Below are positions 55,979-64,000 of a stretch of DNA of 64,000 nt, one piece after another. Within the stretch, counting starts at the first letter, position 1. Each line of letters starts with the position of its first letter. Origin of the DNA: Alloyangia pacifica (GTDB taxonomy: Bacteria; Pseudomonadota; Alphaproteobacteria; Rhodobacterales; Rhodobacteraceae); the NCBI RefSeq assembly GCF_003111685.1, contig NZ_CP022189.1, positions 1,504,001 through 1,568,000 on the forward strand, in the 5' to 3' direction. A program made the position numbers and the translations under genes. The notes beneath the pieces were generated by a model. That model made no database searches, was not told the DNA's origin, and saw only the letters and a list, made by a program, of their open reading frames with translations.

Positions 55979-57019
55979 TTACATGCTTTCGCCCATGGTC
56001 ACTTCGTCAGCAACTTTGGCTTGGGTGTCGGCCAGCTCGGGGTCGGACACGAGGCCGTAATTGGCCAGCGGGCCATCGGGGCCGGCGATCTCGTCGGCGA
56101 CGAAGAATTCTGCGAATTCCTTCAGGCCGGGGATGACGCCGATGTGGGCCTTCTTGATGTAGAAGTACAGCGGACGCGACACCGGGTAGTCGCCCGAGGC
56201 GATGGTCTCGGTCGAGGGCTCGATGCCGGACATGGTCGCGACCTTGAGCTTGTCGGTGTTGTTTTCGTAGAACGCCAGGCCGAAGACGCCGACGCCGTTC
56301 GAGTTGCTGTCGATACGCGCGAGGGTCTCGGTGTAGTCGCCGTCGATGTCGACCGACTTGCCGTCGGTGCGGACCGAGATGCAGGCGCCTTCGGCGTCAT
56401 CTTCGGACATGCCCGACGCGATCATGGCTTCCAGCGCGCCAGTGGCTTCGCAGCCCGCCGCCAGCACCTTCTCTTCGAAGACTTCACGGGTGCCGTGCTT
56501 GGTGCCCGGGATGAAGGCCGCGATCTCGACGTCCGGCAGATCGGCGTTGAACTCGGACCATTTGGTGTAGGGGTTGTCGACCAGTTCGCCGTCCTTCAGC
56601 ACTTTCGGTGCCAGCGCGTTGTACCAATCGGCCGGCTCGAAAGCGGTGAACTCGGGGCCGGTCTTTTGCGAGGCGAAGACGATGCCGTCGTAGCCGATGC
56701 GGACTTCGATGATGTCGGTCACGCCGGCGTCGGCGCAGGCCTTGACCTCTTTGTCCTTGATCGCGCGCGAGGCGTTCGCGATGTCGATGGTGTTCTCGCC
56801 GACACCTTCGCAGAAGCGCTTCAGGCCAGCCGAGGAGCCGCCCGATTCCACGACGGGGGTCGGGAAGTCGAAGTTCTCGCCGAAGGCTTCGGCGACGATC
56901 GAGGCGTAGGGCAGCACGGTCGACGAGCCGGCAACCTGCACATTGTCACGTGCGGCAGCAGCCGTGGCCGAAGCAGCGGCGAGCGCGAGTGCCGAAACGG
57001 CGAGTTTCACGGATTGCAT
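55979..57019 (-). CDS. pstS: Phosphate-binding periplasmic protein PstS
   Basis: This 346-residue binding protein delivers phosphate to PstCA. The signal peptide ends near residue 23 (ASATAAAARDN). VAGSSTVLPYASIVAE near residue 30 is the phosphate-binding N-terminal loop; SGGSSAGLKRFCEG and ANASRAIKDKEVKAC are other PstS landmarks. It is the first gene after a three-repeat Pho box, with the rest of the operon behind an attenuator. Confidence 0.96.
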   Translation of the reverse strand: MQSVKLAVSALALAAASATAAAARDNVQVAGSSTVLPYASIVAEAFGENFDFPTPVVESGGSSAGLKRFCEGVGENTIDIANASRAIKDKEVKACADAGVTDIIEVRIGYDGIVFASQKTGPEFTAFEPADWYNALAPKVLKDGELVDNPYTKWSEFNADLPDVEIAAFIPGTKHGTREVFEEKVLAAGCEATGALEAMIASGMSEDDAEGACISVRTDGKSVDIDGDYTETLARIDSNSNGVGVFGLAFYENNTDKLKVATMSGIEPSTETIASGDYPVSRPLYFYIKKAHIGVIPGLKEFAEFFVADEIAGPDGPLANYGLVSDPELADTQAKVADEVTMGESM

Positions 57020-57383
57020 AGGAATGCTCCTGTTGGGTCAGATACAGCCCCCCGGTCGGGGACCTCGAGGCGGTGCCTAGGCGTCCTGCGCAATCCTTTT
57101 GTGACACTAGCGTAACGGTTTTATGACAATAGAAGGAGAGTCAGAAGAAAGCTCCTCAAGAAGAGTCCAATTACTAGTTATTTCAATTACTTAATCAACT
57201 CACACCGATATGAGAAATTCTGTAATTTTCCGCGACGGAAGCCCGCAGGTGCAAAGCTCTCGCGGGCATACGGCAGATTTTTACACGCAGAAGCTGCGCA
57301 TTCATGACAGCCCGCCGCGACAACGGGAAGCGCCTCTGCGGCGCCAACAAAAAGAGCGGTCAGCAGAATCGCCGTAGCGGGGG
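57020..57383. other. Region between phoR and pstS
   Basis: Apart from the Pho box this 364-base gap contains an AT-rich patch (about 57150-57230). A minus-strand open frame continues in phase past the phoR end region and reads like a short Cys-rich secreted peptide (GCHECAAS...), but it lacks an ATG, GTG or TTG start. I do not annotate it as a gene. Confidence 0.4.
57101..57129 (-). promoter_or_regulatory. Pho box upstream of pstS
   Basis: On the minus strand three 7-bp repeats with 4-bp spacers read TTGTCAT-AAAA-CCGTTAC-GCTA-GTGTCAC. Spacing is exactly 11 bases, as for PhoB direct repeats (consensus CTGTCAT). It ends about 80 bases before the pstS start, the right place for PhoB activation. 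Confidence 0.85.
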
Positions 57384-58448
57384 TCAGGCCTCTTCGCCGC
57401 GGGGTGGGCCCGCCCGCAACGGCAGGATTACCCGAAAGGTGCTTCCCTTGCCGGGGGTGCTCTCGATGCGCAGCCGGCCGCGATGGCGGTTGACGATGTG
57501 CTTGACGATCGCCAGCCCAAGTCCGGTGCCGCCCATCTCGCGCGATCGGTGGCTGTCGACCCGGTAGAAGCGCTCGGTCAGGCGCGGGATATGCAGCGGA
57601 TCGAAGCCAGGGCCCGTGTCGATCACTTCGACCTCGACGCCATCGGCGCGCAGCCGGGGGTGGTAGGCGGGTCCCGAGAGCCGCAGAGTCACCTGCGCGC
57701 CCTTCCCGGAGTATTTCACCGCATTCTCGACGAGATTCACGAAGACCTGCCGCAGCTGGTCCGGGTCTCCGGCGATCTCGAGCGGCGTCTCGGGCAACTC
57801 GGGGATCAGCGTCACCCCGGCCTCTGCCGCCACCGGCGCGAGGCTGCTGAGCACGGAGCTCAGAAGGTCGGCCAAGTCGACAGGGTGGGTCGGGCGCACC
57901 CGTTCTTCGGCCTCGAGCCGGCTGAGCGACAGCAGATCGCCCACAAGGCGCTCCATGCGCCCGGCCTCGTTGCCCATGATCTCGAGAAAGCGCTCGCGGG
58001 CGGCGGCATCCTCGCGCGCCGGGCCGCGGAGTGTCTCGATGAACCCCAGAAGCGCGGTGAGCGGCGTGCGCAGCTCGTGGCTGACATTGGCGACGAAGTC
58101 GCGGCGCATCTGCCCCGCCTGCTCCATCTGCGTCACGTCGGCGAAGGTCAACAGCACCCCCGGCCCCTTGGACAGCGCGACGGCGCGGCACGAAACGTCG
58201 AAAGTGGTGTCCTGCCGCCCGTCGCTTGTCAGGTAACGGGTCTTGCGCGGCGCCCCGTCGCGCATCGTCCCTTCGATCGCATCGAGCAGCACCGGCTGAC
58301 GCAGCACGGTGATGAAGTGGCGCTCCACGAGCCCCTCGCCCAAAAGGGCGACGGCCTCGGCATTGGCGGCATCGATCCGCTCGTCCCAGCGGATCAGCAC
58401 CGCCGGGAGTGGCATGGCAGCGATCAGATCGCGCGCCTCGGCATGCAT
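57384..58448 (-). CDS. phoR: Phosphate regulon sensor histidine kinase PhoR
   Basis: This 354-residue kinase phosphorylates PhoB under phosphate limitation. A PAS-like domain spans about residues 5-105. The H-box FVANVSHELRTPL has His124, the N-box is NLVENAVKYS near 235, and VIDTGPGFD and GGTGLGLAIVKHIV form the ATP lid. The transmembrane helices and charged region of E. coli PhoR (431 residues) are absent, so it should be soluble and depend on PhoU/Pst for its signal. Its start shares one base with the stop of the upstream PLP enzyme (TGATG). Confidence 0.92.
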   Translation of the reverse strand: MHAEARDLIAAMPLPAVLIRWDERIDAANAEAVALLGEGLVERHFITVLRQPVLLDAIEGTMRDGAPRKTRYLTSDGRQDTTFDVSCRAVALSKGPGVLLTFADVTQMEQAGQMRRDFVANVSHELRTPLTALLGFIETLRGPAREDAAARERFLEIMGNEAGRMERLVGDLLSLSRLEAEERVRPTHPVDLADLLSSVLSSLAPVAAEAGVTLIPELPETPLEIAGDPDQLRQVFVNLVENAVKYSGKGAQVTLRLSGPAYHPRLRADGVEVEVIDTGPGFDPLHIPRLTERFYRVDSHRSREMGGTGLGLAIVKHIVNRHRGRLRIESTPGKGSTFRVILPLRAGPPRGEEA

Positions 58449-59629
58449 CAGAGCGCGCTCGCCGCCTTGAGGCCGGCCTCGAAGACCTCGAGCAGCGCCT
58501 CGGGCTCCTCAAGGCCGACCGACACGCGGAAGAAGCCCTCGGAGATGCCGAGCGCGGCCCGGCCCTCCGGTGTCAATGCGCGGTGTGACGAGGACGCCGG
58601 ATGCGAGAGCGTGGTGCCCACGTCGCCCAGCGTCGGGGCAAAGGCGATGCCCTGCGCCGCCTCGGTAAAGGCATTTGCCGCGGCGCGCCCGCCCTCGAGC
58701 TCGAAGCTCAGCATGTTGCCGGGGTTGCCGCGCAGCACCGATTGCGCGCGGGCGGCATCGGGGTGGTCGGCGCGGCCCGGATAGAGCACGCGCTTCACAC
58801 CGGGCTTACCGGTGAGGAAGTCCGACAGGCGCTGCGCCGTCTCCTGGCTCTGACGGAAGCGCATCGGGAAGGTCATCAGCCCGCGCTCGGCCAGCCAGCA
58901 GTCAAAGGGGCTGGCGGTCAGGCCTGCGGTGACTGCAAAGACGCGGAGGCGCTGGTTCAACTCGGGGTCCTTGGCCGCGACCCAGCCCAGCGTCACGTCG
59001 GCATGGCCCGCAAGCAGCTTGGTCACCGAATGGATCACGATGTCCGCCCCGCGTTCGACCGGCTTGATCGCTGCGGGCGTGGTGAAGGTGTTGTCCACCG
59101 CCAGCAGCACGCCTTTGTCCTTGCAGAGCGCGGCGATGCCGTCGAGATCGGCGATGCGCAGCGTCGGGTTCGACACCAGCTCGATCAGCACCAGCTTGGT
59201 CTCGGGGCGGATCGCGGCGGCGAAGGCGTCAATGTCGGTCGGATCGGCCAGAGATGTCTGGATACCCAAGCGCGGCAGATCCTCGGCCATCATCCGCAAC
59301 GAGCGCCCGTAAAGCTGATCGGCCCCCAGCACGTGGTCGCCGCTCCGCAACAGGCCCAGCAGGACGGCGGTAACCGAGGCCATGCCCGAGCCCATGACGA
59401 TGCCGCCGCTCATCCCTTCCAGCGCGTCGATACGCTGCGCAAGAACGTCGGCGTTGGGATGACCCTCCCGCGCGTAGGTGTAGCCGGAGGTCACGCCATT
59501 GTACTGGTCGTCGAGCGAGTCCGGGCTGTCCGAGGCGTAGACCACCGCCGGCATGATCGGCGTCACAACCGCCGAGGAGACCGAGCCGGGAACGGCGATT
59601 GGGCGGATGAGCGTCTTTCGGGTGTCCAT
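58448..59629 (-). CDS. Cys/Met metabolism PLP-dependent transsulfuration-type enzyme
   Basis: This 393-residue fold type I enzyme belongs to the cystathionine synthase/lyase family. VVYASDSPDSLDDQYNG and GYTYAREGHPN precede the cofactor site, GSGMASVTAVLLGLL binds phosphate, and the PLP lysine is Lys204 in HSVTKLLAGHADVTLG. The exact reaction (gamma-synthase, gamma-lyase or O-acetylhomoserine sulfhydrylase) cannot be fixed from the motifs. It is translationally coupled to phoR. GGAGG precedes the ATG at 59629. Confidence 0.85.
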   Translation of the reverse strand: MDTRKTLIRPIAVPGSVSSAVVTPIMPAVVYASDSPDSLDDQYNGVTSGYTYAREGHPNADVLAQRIDALEGMSGGIVMGSGMASVTAVLLGLLRSGDHVLGADQLYGRSLRMMAEDLPRLGIQTSLADPTDIDAFAAAIRPETKLVLIELVSNPTLRIADLDGIAALCKDKGVLLAVDNTFTTPAAIKPVERGADIVIHSVTKLLAGHADVTLGWVAAKDPELNQRLRVFAVTAGLTASPFDCWLAERGLMTFPMRFRQSQETAQRLSDFLTGKPGVKRVLYPGRADHPDAARAQSVLRGNPGNMLSFELEGGRAAANAFTEAAQGIAFAPTLGDVGTTLSHPASSSHRALTPEGRAALGISEGFFRVSVGLEEPEALLEVFEAGLKAASAL

Positions 59630-59942
59630 GGGGCCTCCATATTTCGGCCACAGGCTTTGCACAGCGCCCCCGTCAGGACAAGGGTGAGAATGTCGGCGAC
59701 TTTCCGCCCAGGTCGGTTGGTAAACAAAGCCCAGAGAATGCCCGACTTTCACTGACAAAGGGTCGCTTTCATCTTCACAAATGGAGACAAAGATACGATT
59801 TTTGTGAGACTGTTTACTGTCGCCTGATTTACACTCATGTAAGGAGAAGTTTGCAAAAATTTGGGTTGCCTTTTGCCCAATTCTTAACACATCCTTAAGG
59901 TGTAGGTGGGGGCACCTACAACCCACAGGAGCGTCGATAGAG
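59630..59942. promoter_or_regulatory. Divergent regulatory region with stacked inverted repeats
   Basis: In this 313-base gap the right half, upstream of the zinc-ribbon gene, carries CACAAA...TTTGTG (within 59776-59807), TTGGG...CCCAA (59864-59882), the palindrome CCTTAAGG (59893-59900) and the perfect hairpin TGTAGGTG-GGGG-CACCTACA (59901-59920). The last lies directly before the ribosome-binding region (CAGGAGCG). The AT-content is locally high. This suggests tight transcriptional or leader-level control. Confidence 0.5.
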
Positions 59943-60452
59943 ATGCAGAACGATCCTCTCGATGTACGCTGTAGTGAGTGTGGAAAGGCTGCTCAGTTCT
60001 TCGAGCCTTTCCGGTTTACCTGTGTCGTACGGCTCCCTGAAGTGCCGGAGAACTCCCACGTCTGGGGCCGTGTCATCGTCGAAGAACTCTTTCCCGAGCA
60101 GTTTAGCTGGGAACAACCTGCCTGCGACAAGCCGAAATTCCTGCAGCCGGGAGAGACCGGCGAAGGCTACAGGCTGAACACGCGCGGCATGGTGTGGTGC
60201 AAGGCCTGCAAGACCTTCGAGGCCGCCACGATCTCTTGGCCGGAAGACGCTTTCTGGAAACTGAACGTGAAGGGCCATGAGCTGGTTGCCCGCAATCGCG
60301 AGCACGCCGAGCAAATCCTCGGGTTCCTGCAGGAAACGCAGCGCGCCCCGAACCGGAAGCCCGCCCTGCGCGGCATTCCGACCGCCCTGCTCACCCGCCG
60401 GCTTCAACAGGAAGTCAGCAGCAGGCTGGAGCGTGCGCTGGCCACCGCGTGA
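59943..60452 (+). CDS. Zinc-ribbon protein of unknown function
   Basis: This 169-residue soluble protein begins MQNDPLDVRCSECGKAAQFF. Two CxxC pairs (Cys10/13 and Cys86/89) could bind one zinc as a split zinc ribbon; Cys27 and Cys61 are additional. The middle is acidic with aromatic residues (EELFPEQFSWEQPACDKPKF), and the C-terminal 50 residues are helical and basic. I do not recognise the family and assign no function. It is monocistronic, divergent from the PLP enzyme and convergent with the carbonic-anhydrase-like gene. Confidence 0.8.
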   Translation: MQNDPLDVRCSECGKAAQFFEPFRFTCVVRLPEVPENSHVWGRVIVEELFPEQFSWEQPACDKPKFLQPGETGEGYRLNTRGMVWCKACKTFEAATISWPEDAFWKLNVKGHELVARNREHAEQILGFLQETQRAPNRKPALRGIPTALLTRRLQQEVSSRLERALATA

Positions 60453-60470
60453 CGGCCAGCAAAACTCTTG

Positions 60471-60992
60471 TCAGATGGCACAAAGCCCGGCGCGGAAGCG
60501 TCGGGCATTTTTCTGGTAGCCCTTCGCCGATTTGCGCAGGCCCTCGATGGCGGCCTCGTCGAGCTGACGTACCACCTTGCCCGGCATGCCCATCACCAGG
60601 CTGCCATCCGGGATTTCCTTGCCCTCGGGGATCAGCGCGCCCGCGCCGATCAGGCAGTTGCGGCCGATCTTCGCGCCGTTGAGGATCGTCGCCCCCATGC
60701 CGACCAGGGAGTTCTCGCCGATCGTGCAGCCGTGAAGCATGGCCTTGTGGCCGATGGTGCACCCCGCGCCGATCACCAGCGGATAGCCCATGTCGGTATG
60801 GCACACGACGTTTTCCTGAATGTTGGAGCCGGCGCCGAGGCGAATCTCCTCGTTGTCGCCGCGCAGGGTACAGCCGAACCAGACCGAGCTGTCTTCTTCC
60901 AAAACGATCCTGCCAATCAAGTTTGCATCTGGCGCCACCCAGGCGCTCTCGTGCACCTCGGGGGCGACGCCGTCCAGCGCGTAGAGAGTCAT
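60471..60992 (-). CDS. Gamma-carbonic anhydrase family protein
   Basis: This 173-residue left-handed beta-helix protein has hexapeptide repeats from about residue 12 to 140 and a C-terminal helix. Zinc-ligand histidines are His65 (VCHTDMG), His82 and His87 ([10 protein letters not shown]), as in YrdA/PaaY-type members of the family. Many such proteins show no carbonic anhydrase activity, so the reaction is uncertain. Its start overlaps the gmk stop by four bases. Confidence 0.88.
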   Translation of the reverse strand: MTLYALDGVAPEVHESAWVAPDANLIGRIVLEEDSSVWFGCTLRGDNEEIRLGAGSNIQENVVCHTDMGYPLVIGAGCTIGHKAMLHGCTIGENSLVGMGATILNGAKIGRNCLIGAGALIPEGKEIPDGSLVMGMPGKVVRQLDEAAIEGLRKSAKGYQKNARRFRAGLCAI

Positions 60993-61633
60993 TGATCGCC
61001 CTCCTCGAATTCCGCCTGCAGCGCCCGCACGTGGTTCAGCAGGCCCGGCTGCTGGGTGCGGCGCAAGCGGGTCGCGGTGATGATGCTCTTGAGCTGCGCC
61101 TCGGTTTGGTCGAGATCCTCGTTCACCAGCACGAAATCATACGAGCCCCAGTGCGAGATCTCGTCCCAGCTCTTCTGCATCCGGCGGTCGATGACATCCG
61201 CGCCATCCTGGCCGCGCGCCTCGAGCCGGCGCTTGAGTTCGGCGATCGACGGCGGCAGCAGGAAGATCGACAAGGTATGCAGCCCCAACTCGGAGTTGGT
61301 GATCTGCTGCGCGCCCTGCCAGTCGATGTCGAAAAGCACGTCCTGCCCGTCGATGATCGCATCGCGCACCGGCCCCTTGGGCGAGCCGTAGAAATTGCCG
61401 AAGACATGCGCGTGCTCGAGCATGTCGCCGTGCGACACAGCCTTCTTGAACTCGCTCTCGGTCATGAAATGGTAGTCGTCGCCATCCACCTCGCCCGGCC
61501 GGGCGTCGCGGGTGGTGGCCGAGACCGAGAAAATGATCGAGGGGTCCCAGGCGCGCAGCCGCTTTGCCAGGGTCGATTTGCCCGCGCCCGAGGGCGACGA
61601 GAGGATGATCAGGAGGCCGCGCCGTTCATTCAT
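60989..61633 (-). CDS. gmk: Guanylate kinase
   Basis: This 214-residue enzyme phosphorylates GMP to GDP. The P-loop SPSGAGKST is at residues 13-21. The GMP-binding segment [21 protein letters not shown] near residue 36 and [11 protein letters not shown] near 101 are conserved. It lies seven bases after yicC, as in many proteobacteria, and overlaps the downstream gene. Confidence 0.96.
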   Translation of the reverse strand: MNERRGLLIILSSPSGAGKSTLAKRLRAWDPSIIFSVSATTRDARPGEVDGDDYHFMTESEFKKAVSHGDMLEHAHVFGNFYGSPKGPVRDAIIDGQDVLFDIDWQGAQQITNSELGLHTLSIFLLPPSIAELKRRLEARGQDGADVIDRRMQKSWDEISHWGSYDFVLVNEDLDQTEAQLKSIITATRLRRTQQPGLLNHVRALQAEFEEGDQ

Positions 61634-61640
61634 GTTGGTC

Positions 61641-62531
61641 TTACTCCACGTTCTGCACTTGCTCGCGCATCTGGTCGATGACCGTCTTGAGGGTCAGGCC
61701 GATCTGCGTCAAGGCGGCGGAGCCGGATTTCGAGCAGAGCGTGTTCGCCTCCCGGTTGAATTCTTGCATCAGGAAGTCCAGCCGCCGCCCCACCGCGCCT
61801 TCGGCGGCCAGAAGCTCGCGCGCGGCGCCGATATGGGCGGTCAGCCGGTCCAGTTCCTCGGTGACGTCGGATTTAACCGCGATCAGCGCCAATTCCTGCG
61901 TCAAACGGGCCTCGTCAAACCCATGGGCCGGATCCAAGACCCGCGCAAGTTGGGCGCGCAGCCGCTCGGCCTGCTCGTCCTTGCGTGCCTCGACCGCCAC
62001 AGCCGCCTGCTCCACCAGCGCCTCGACCTCCTCGAGCTGTCCGGTCAGGATCTCGGCCAGCGCCGCGCCCTCGTGGCGGCGCATCTCTCCGAATTCCGCC
62101 AAGGCCTCGCCAAAAGCCACCATCAGCTCCTCCCGGAGCGGCCCGACATCCGCCGGCGTCGCGTTGCTGCTGAGCACCCCGCGCAGGGCCACGACCTGCG
62201 CAGACGTAGAGGGCGACAGCACCAGCCCCCTCCCCGCGGCCGCGCCCTCGATCCGCGCCATCGCGGTGAGAATGCGCGTCAACACCGCCTCGTCGAGTTC
62301 CGCGGAGCTGTCCTCGCCGCCGCCCTGCACCCGCAGCGAGATCTGCACGCTGCCGCGGGTCAGCGCCTTCTGCGCGGCGGCGCGCACCAGCGGCTCGAGC
62401 CCCTCGATCCAGTCTGGCAGGCGTAGGCGCAGCTCCAACCCCTTGCCGTTGACCCCGCGCAGCTCCCAGCCCCAGCGCAGCCCCGCTGTCTCGCCGCTGC
62501 GCGATGCGAAGCCGGTCATAGATTGCCGCAT
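61641..62531 (-). CDS. yicC: YicC/YloC family endoribonuclease
   Basis: This 296-residue protein begins [13 protein letters not shown], the family's hallmark, and ends with [31 protein letters not shown] sequence (segment [17 protein letters not shown] near 250). YicC homologues are metal-dependent endoribonucleases that act on RNA, including sRNA turnover in E. coli. GAAAGGGG before 62531 decides the start over an ATG five codons earlier. It forms an operon with gmk. Confidence 0.92.
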   Translation of the reverse strand: MRQSMTGFASRSGETAGLRWGWELRGVNGKGLELRLRLPDWIEGLEPLVRAAAQKALTRGSVQISLRVQGGGEDSSAELDEAVLTRILTAMARIEGAAAGRGLVLSPSTSAQVVALRGVLSSNATPADVGPLREELMVAFGEALAEFGEMRRHEGAALAEILTGQLEEVEALVEQAAVAVEARKDEQAERLRAQLARVLDPAHGFDEARLTQELALIAVKSDVTEELDRLTAHIGAARELLAAEGAVGRRLDFLMQEFNREANTLCSKSGSAALTQIGLTLKTVIDQMREQVQNVE

Positions 62532-62759
62532 TTGAGCCCCTTTCAAAATTCACCCCGGGCAAATCCAACCGCCCGCTTTTCAATCGCCTATCCGTCTCGC
62601 GCCGCCCTGTCCACCCGGCAGGCCAAAGCGGACGTTAACCTTTCAGCCACAATTGGGGCGAAAACAGGTCGCATTTGAGGTAACTTCGTCTCCAATGCTC
62701 GTCAGACTGTTTCGGGGGTACAGCCGGGCTGCGCAAATGTTACGATTGGAGTAAGCAAG

Positions 62760-63506
62760 ATGTTCGGACTGGGTGGCAGTGGCGAAGGTGTGGTATCGAT
62801 GACGGAGCGTGAACAGGAGCGGCGCCTCGCCCCCCTGCGGCAGATCGAGTCCTATTGGCGGAATCTTCTCGGCGATGAGGGTCAAATCCCGCTGCGCAGC
62901 CAGATCGACCCGAGGAACATCGAGGAAGCCCTCGAGTACGCCTTTCTCGGCGAGCGCATTGCGCCGATGCTGGCCAAGGTCCGCGTTGCTGGCACACATC
63001 TCAATGACCTCATGGGCCTCGACATGGCGGGCATGCCGCTCTCGACGCTCATCGCCCCCGAGGACCGCGAGCAACTTGGCGCCGCGGTGAGCAAGCTGTT
63101 CTCCGACGGGCTGGTGATCCGGCTGCATCTCGTTGCCGAAGAGGGCTTCGGCAAGGGCCGATTGAGCGGCGACATGTTGCTGCTGCCCTTACGCTCGGAT
63201 CTGGGCGACATGAGCCGCATGATCGGCGCGCTTGTGACCCACGGGCGGATCGGCCGCACGCCGCGACGATTCCGGATCGAGAGCATCTCCATGCAGGCTC
63301 CGAGGCAAGGCGAGGCCGTGCCCGCCCCAGCGCCTTCGGAAAAGCCAGATCCCGCACCGAGACCCGTGTACAAGCCAGCGCTCAAGCCCGCTGCTGCGCC
63401 CCGCGGCCTCGCAGAAGGCGCCACCCCCTTCCGCGGGGCACCGCCGAAGGAGACCAAGGACAAGCGTCCACCATACCTGCGCCTGATCATTTCCAACGAC
63501 GACTGA
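62760..63506 (+). CDS. PAS-domain protein of unknown function
   Basis: This 248-residue cytoplasmic protein has an N-terminal PAS fold of the PAS_5 type (about 22-165): IESYWRNLLGDEGQIPLRSQ, then EYAFLGERIAPMLAKVRVAG, and HLNDLMGLDMAGMPLSTLI. No output domain follows. The C-terminal 70 residues are Pro/Ala-rich and disordered, ending PPYLRLIISNDD. Single PAS_5 proteins are common in Rhodobacterales with no assigned role. GGAG precedes the ATG. It is divergent from yicC by 228 bases. Confidence 0.8.
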   Translation: MFGLGGSGEGVVSMTEREQERRLAPLRQIESYWRNLLGDEGQIPLRSQIDPRNIEEALEYAFLGERIAPMLAKVRVAGTHLNDLMGLDMAGMPLSTLIAPEDREQLGAAVSKLFSDGLVIRLHLVAEEGFGKGRLSGDMLLLPLRSDLGDMSRMIGALVTHGRIGRTPRRFRIESISMQAPRQGEAVPAPAPSEKPDPAPRPVYKPALKPAAAPRGLAEGATPFRGAPPKETKDKRPPYLRLIISNDD

Positions 63507-63544
63507 GCGGGTTTTGCTCCCCGCCTCACACCATGAGGCGCGAC

Positions 63545-63576
63545 AAAAAAGGCGCGGCACCCATCGGGGCCGCGCC
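63545..63576 (-). terminator. Intrinsic terminator of galU
   Basis: GGCGCGGC...GCCGCGCC (63551-63576) followed on the minus strand by six T residues, 39 bases past the galU stop. Confidence 0.88.
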
Positions 63577-63614
63577 ATGTCACTCGCCAATCAGACTTCT
63601 CTGAACGCCTGCTG

Positions 63615-64000
63615 TCACTCCGCGGCCATCGGCATCGGCTGCATCTCCTGCAGCACCGGATGGAATTCCTTCTGCGTGCCAGCATAGGCCAGCGTTGCGC
63701 GCAGCATCCCAGCCTTGGAGCCACAGTCGAAGCGGTCGCCAGAGAAGCGGAATCCGCAGAGGCCCACCTTTCCTGCGCCGAGCGCGATGGCGTCGGTCAA
63801 CTGGATCTCTCCGCCACGACCTGCCGGCAGGCCGTCGAGTTCCGCAAAGATCGACTCGTCGAGCACGTAACGCCCGACCACTGCCTGTAGCGACGGCGCC
63901 TTGTCGGCCTCGGGCTTCTCCACCATGCCGGAGGCGCGCAGCATCTGGCCCTCGGGCTCGCCTTCCGGGACGAGCACGCCGTAGGCCGACACCTCGTCGC
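63615..64000 (-). CDS. galU: UTP-glucose-1-phosphate uridylyltransferase, C-terminal part
   Basis: The frame is open to the window edge and gives the last 128 residues. VSAYGVLVPE, then GMVEKPEADKAPS, VVGRYVLDESIF, GRGGEIQLTDAI and the final FDCGSKAGMLRATLAYA are in the GalU order. The enzyme makes UDP-glucose for polysaccharide and envelope sugars. The N-terminal nucleotide-binding part lies outside the window. A terminator follows. Confidence 0.93.
   Translation of the reverse strand, partial: DEVSAYGVLVPEGEPEGQMLRASGMVEKPEADKAPSLQAVVGRYVLDESIFAELDGLPAGRGGEIQLTDAIALGAGKVGLCGFRFSGDRFDCGSKAGMLRATLAYAGTQKEFHPVLQEMQPMPMAAE

Noticed and set aside
57187..57383. Cys-rich secreted-peptide-like frame after phoR on the minus strand
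   Set aside because: There is no ATG, GTG or TTG start after the phoR region; only CTG or ATT are available. Codon use differs from neighbours. Probably chance.

Overview
The window is GC-rich, densely coding DNA from one chromosome. Gene content and order point to an alphaproteobacterium of the Rhodobacteraceae/Roseobacter group: purM-purN-rnd, frr-uppS-cdsA-dxr-rseP / bamA-skp-fabZ-lpxA-lpxI-lpxB, a phoR-pstSCAB-phoU-phoB block, a TRAP transporter, an IalB-family protein, 3-hydroxybutyrate dehydrogenase and LpxI instead of LpxH. I cannot name the genus. I saw no rRNA, tRNA, transposase, prophage or CRISPR array.

Layout. 0-6 kb: tail of a molybdenum-hydroxylase FAD subunit, cobyric acid synthase, a YitT-type membrane protein, NADP isocitrate dehydrogenase, a possible frameshifted remnant, a Bcr/CflA-type exporter and a DsbA-fold oxidoreductase. 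6-14.4 kb: a valine-catabolism cluster (acyl-CoA dehydrogenase, 3-hydroxyisobutyryl-CoA hydrolase, 3-hydroxyisobutyrate dehydrogenase), a GT4 glycosyltransferase and a DctPQM TRAP transporter, all on the minus strand. 14.6-19.1 kb: purMN, RNase D, a lipoprotein and SufE. 19.2-30.6 kb: the envelope-biogenesis super-cluster from ribosome recycling factor through undecaprenyl, CDP-diacylglycerol and isoprenoid synthesis, RseP, BamA, Skp and lipid A synthesis. An intrinsic terminator splits it after rseP. 30.6-36 kb: an IalB-family protein, a HerA-like ATPase with a small K+ channel, an entericidin-like lipoprotein and a lone family 5 solute-binding protein. Two candidate small RNAs lie here. 36.4-44.5 kb: BdhA, a radical SAM protein coupled to a DUF4130-UdgX fusion, a DUF502 protein, pseudouridine catabolism (psuK-psuG), a DedA protein and AroQ. 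45.3-50.7 kb: rpsB-tsf and a MarR-controlled EmrB/EmrA-type efflux pair. 50.8-59.6 kb: the complete phosphate regulon core with a three-repeat Pho box, and a PLP enzyme coupled to phoR. 59.9-64 kb: an unrecognised zinc-ribbon protein with a dyad-rich leader, a gamma-carbonic-anhydrase-like protein, gmk, yicC, a PAS protein and the end of galU.

Most of the window is conserved housekeeping DNA. The least explained parts are the radical SAM/DUF4130-UdgX pair, two promoter-to-terminator non-coding units (near 35.95-36.04 kb and 31.43-31.53 kb), the zinc-ribbon gene with stacked inverted repeats, small membrane proteins below the usual ORF cut-off, and a degenerate intergenic element found three times directly 3' of genes.
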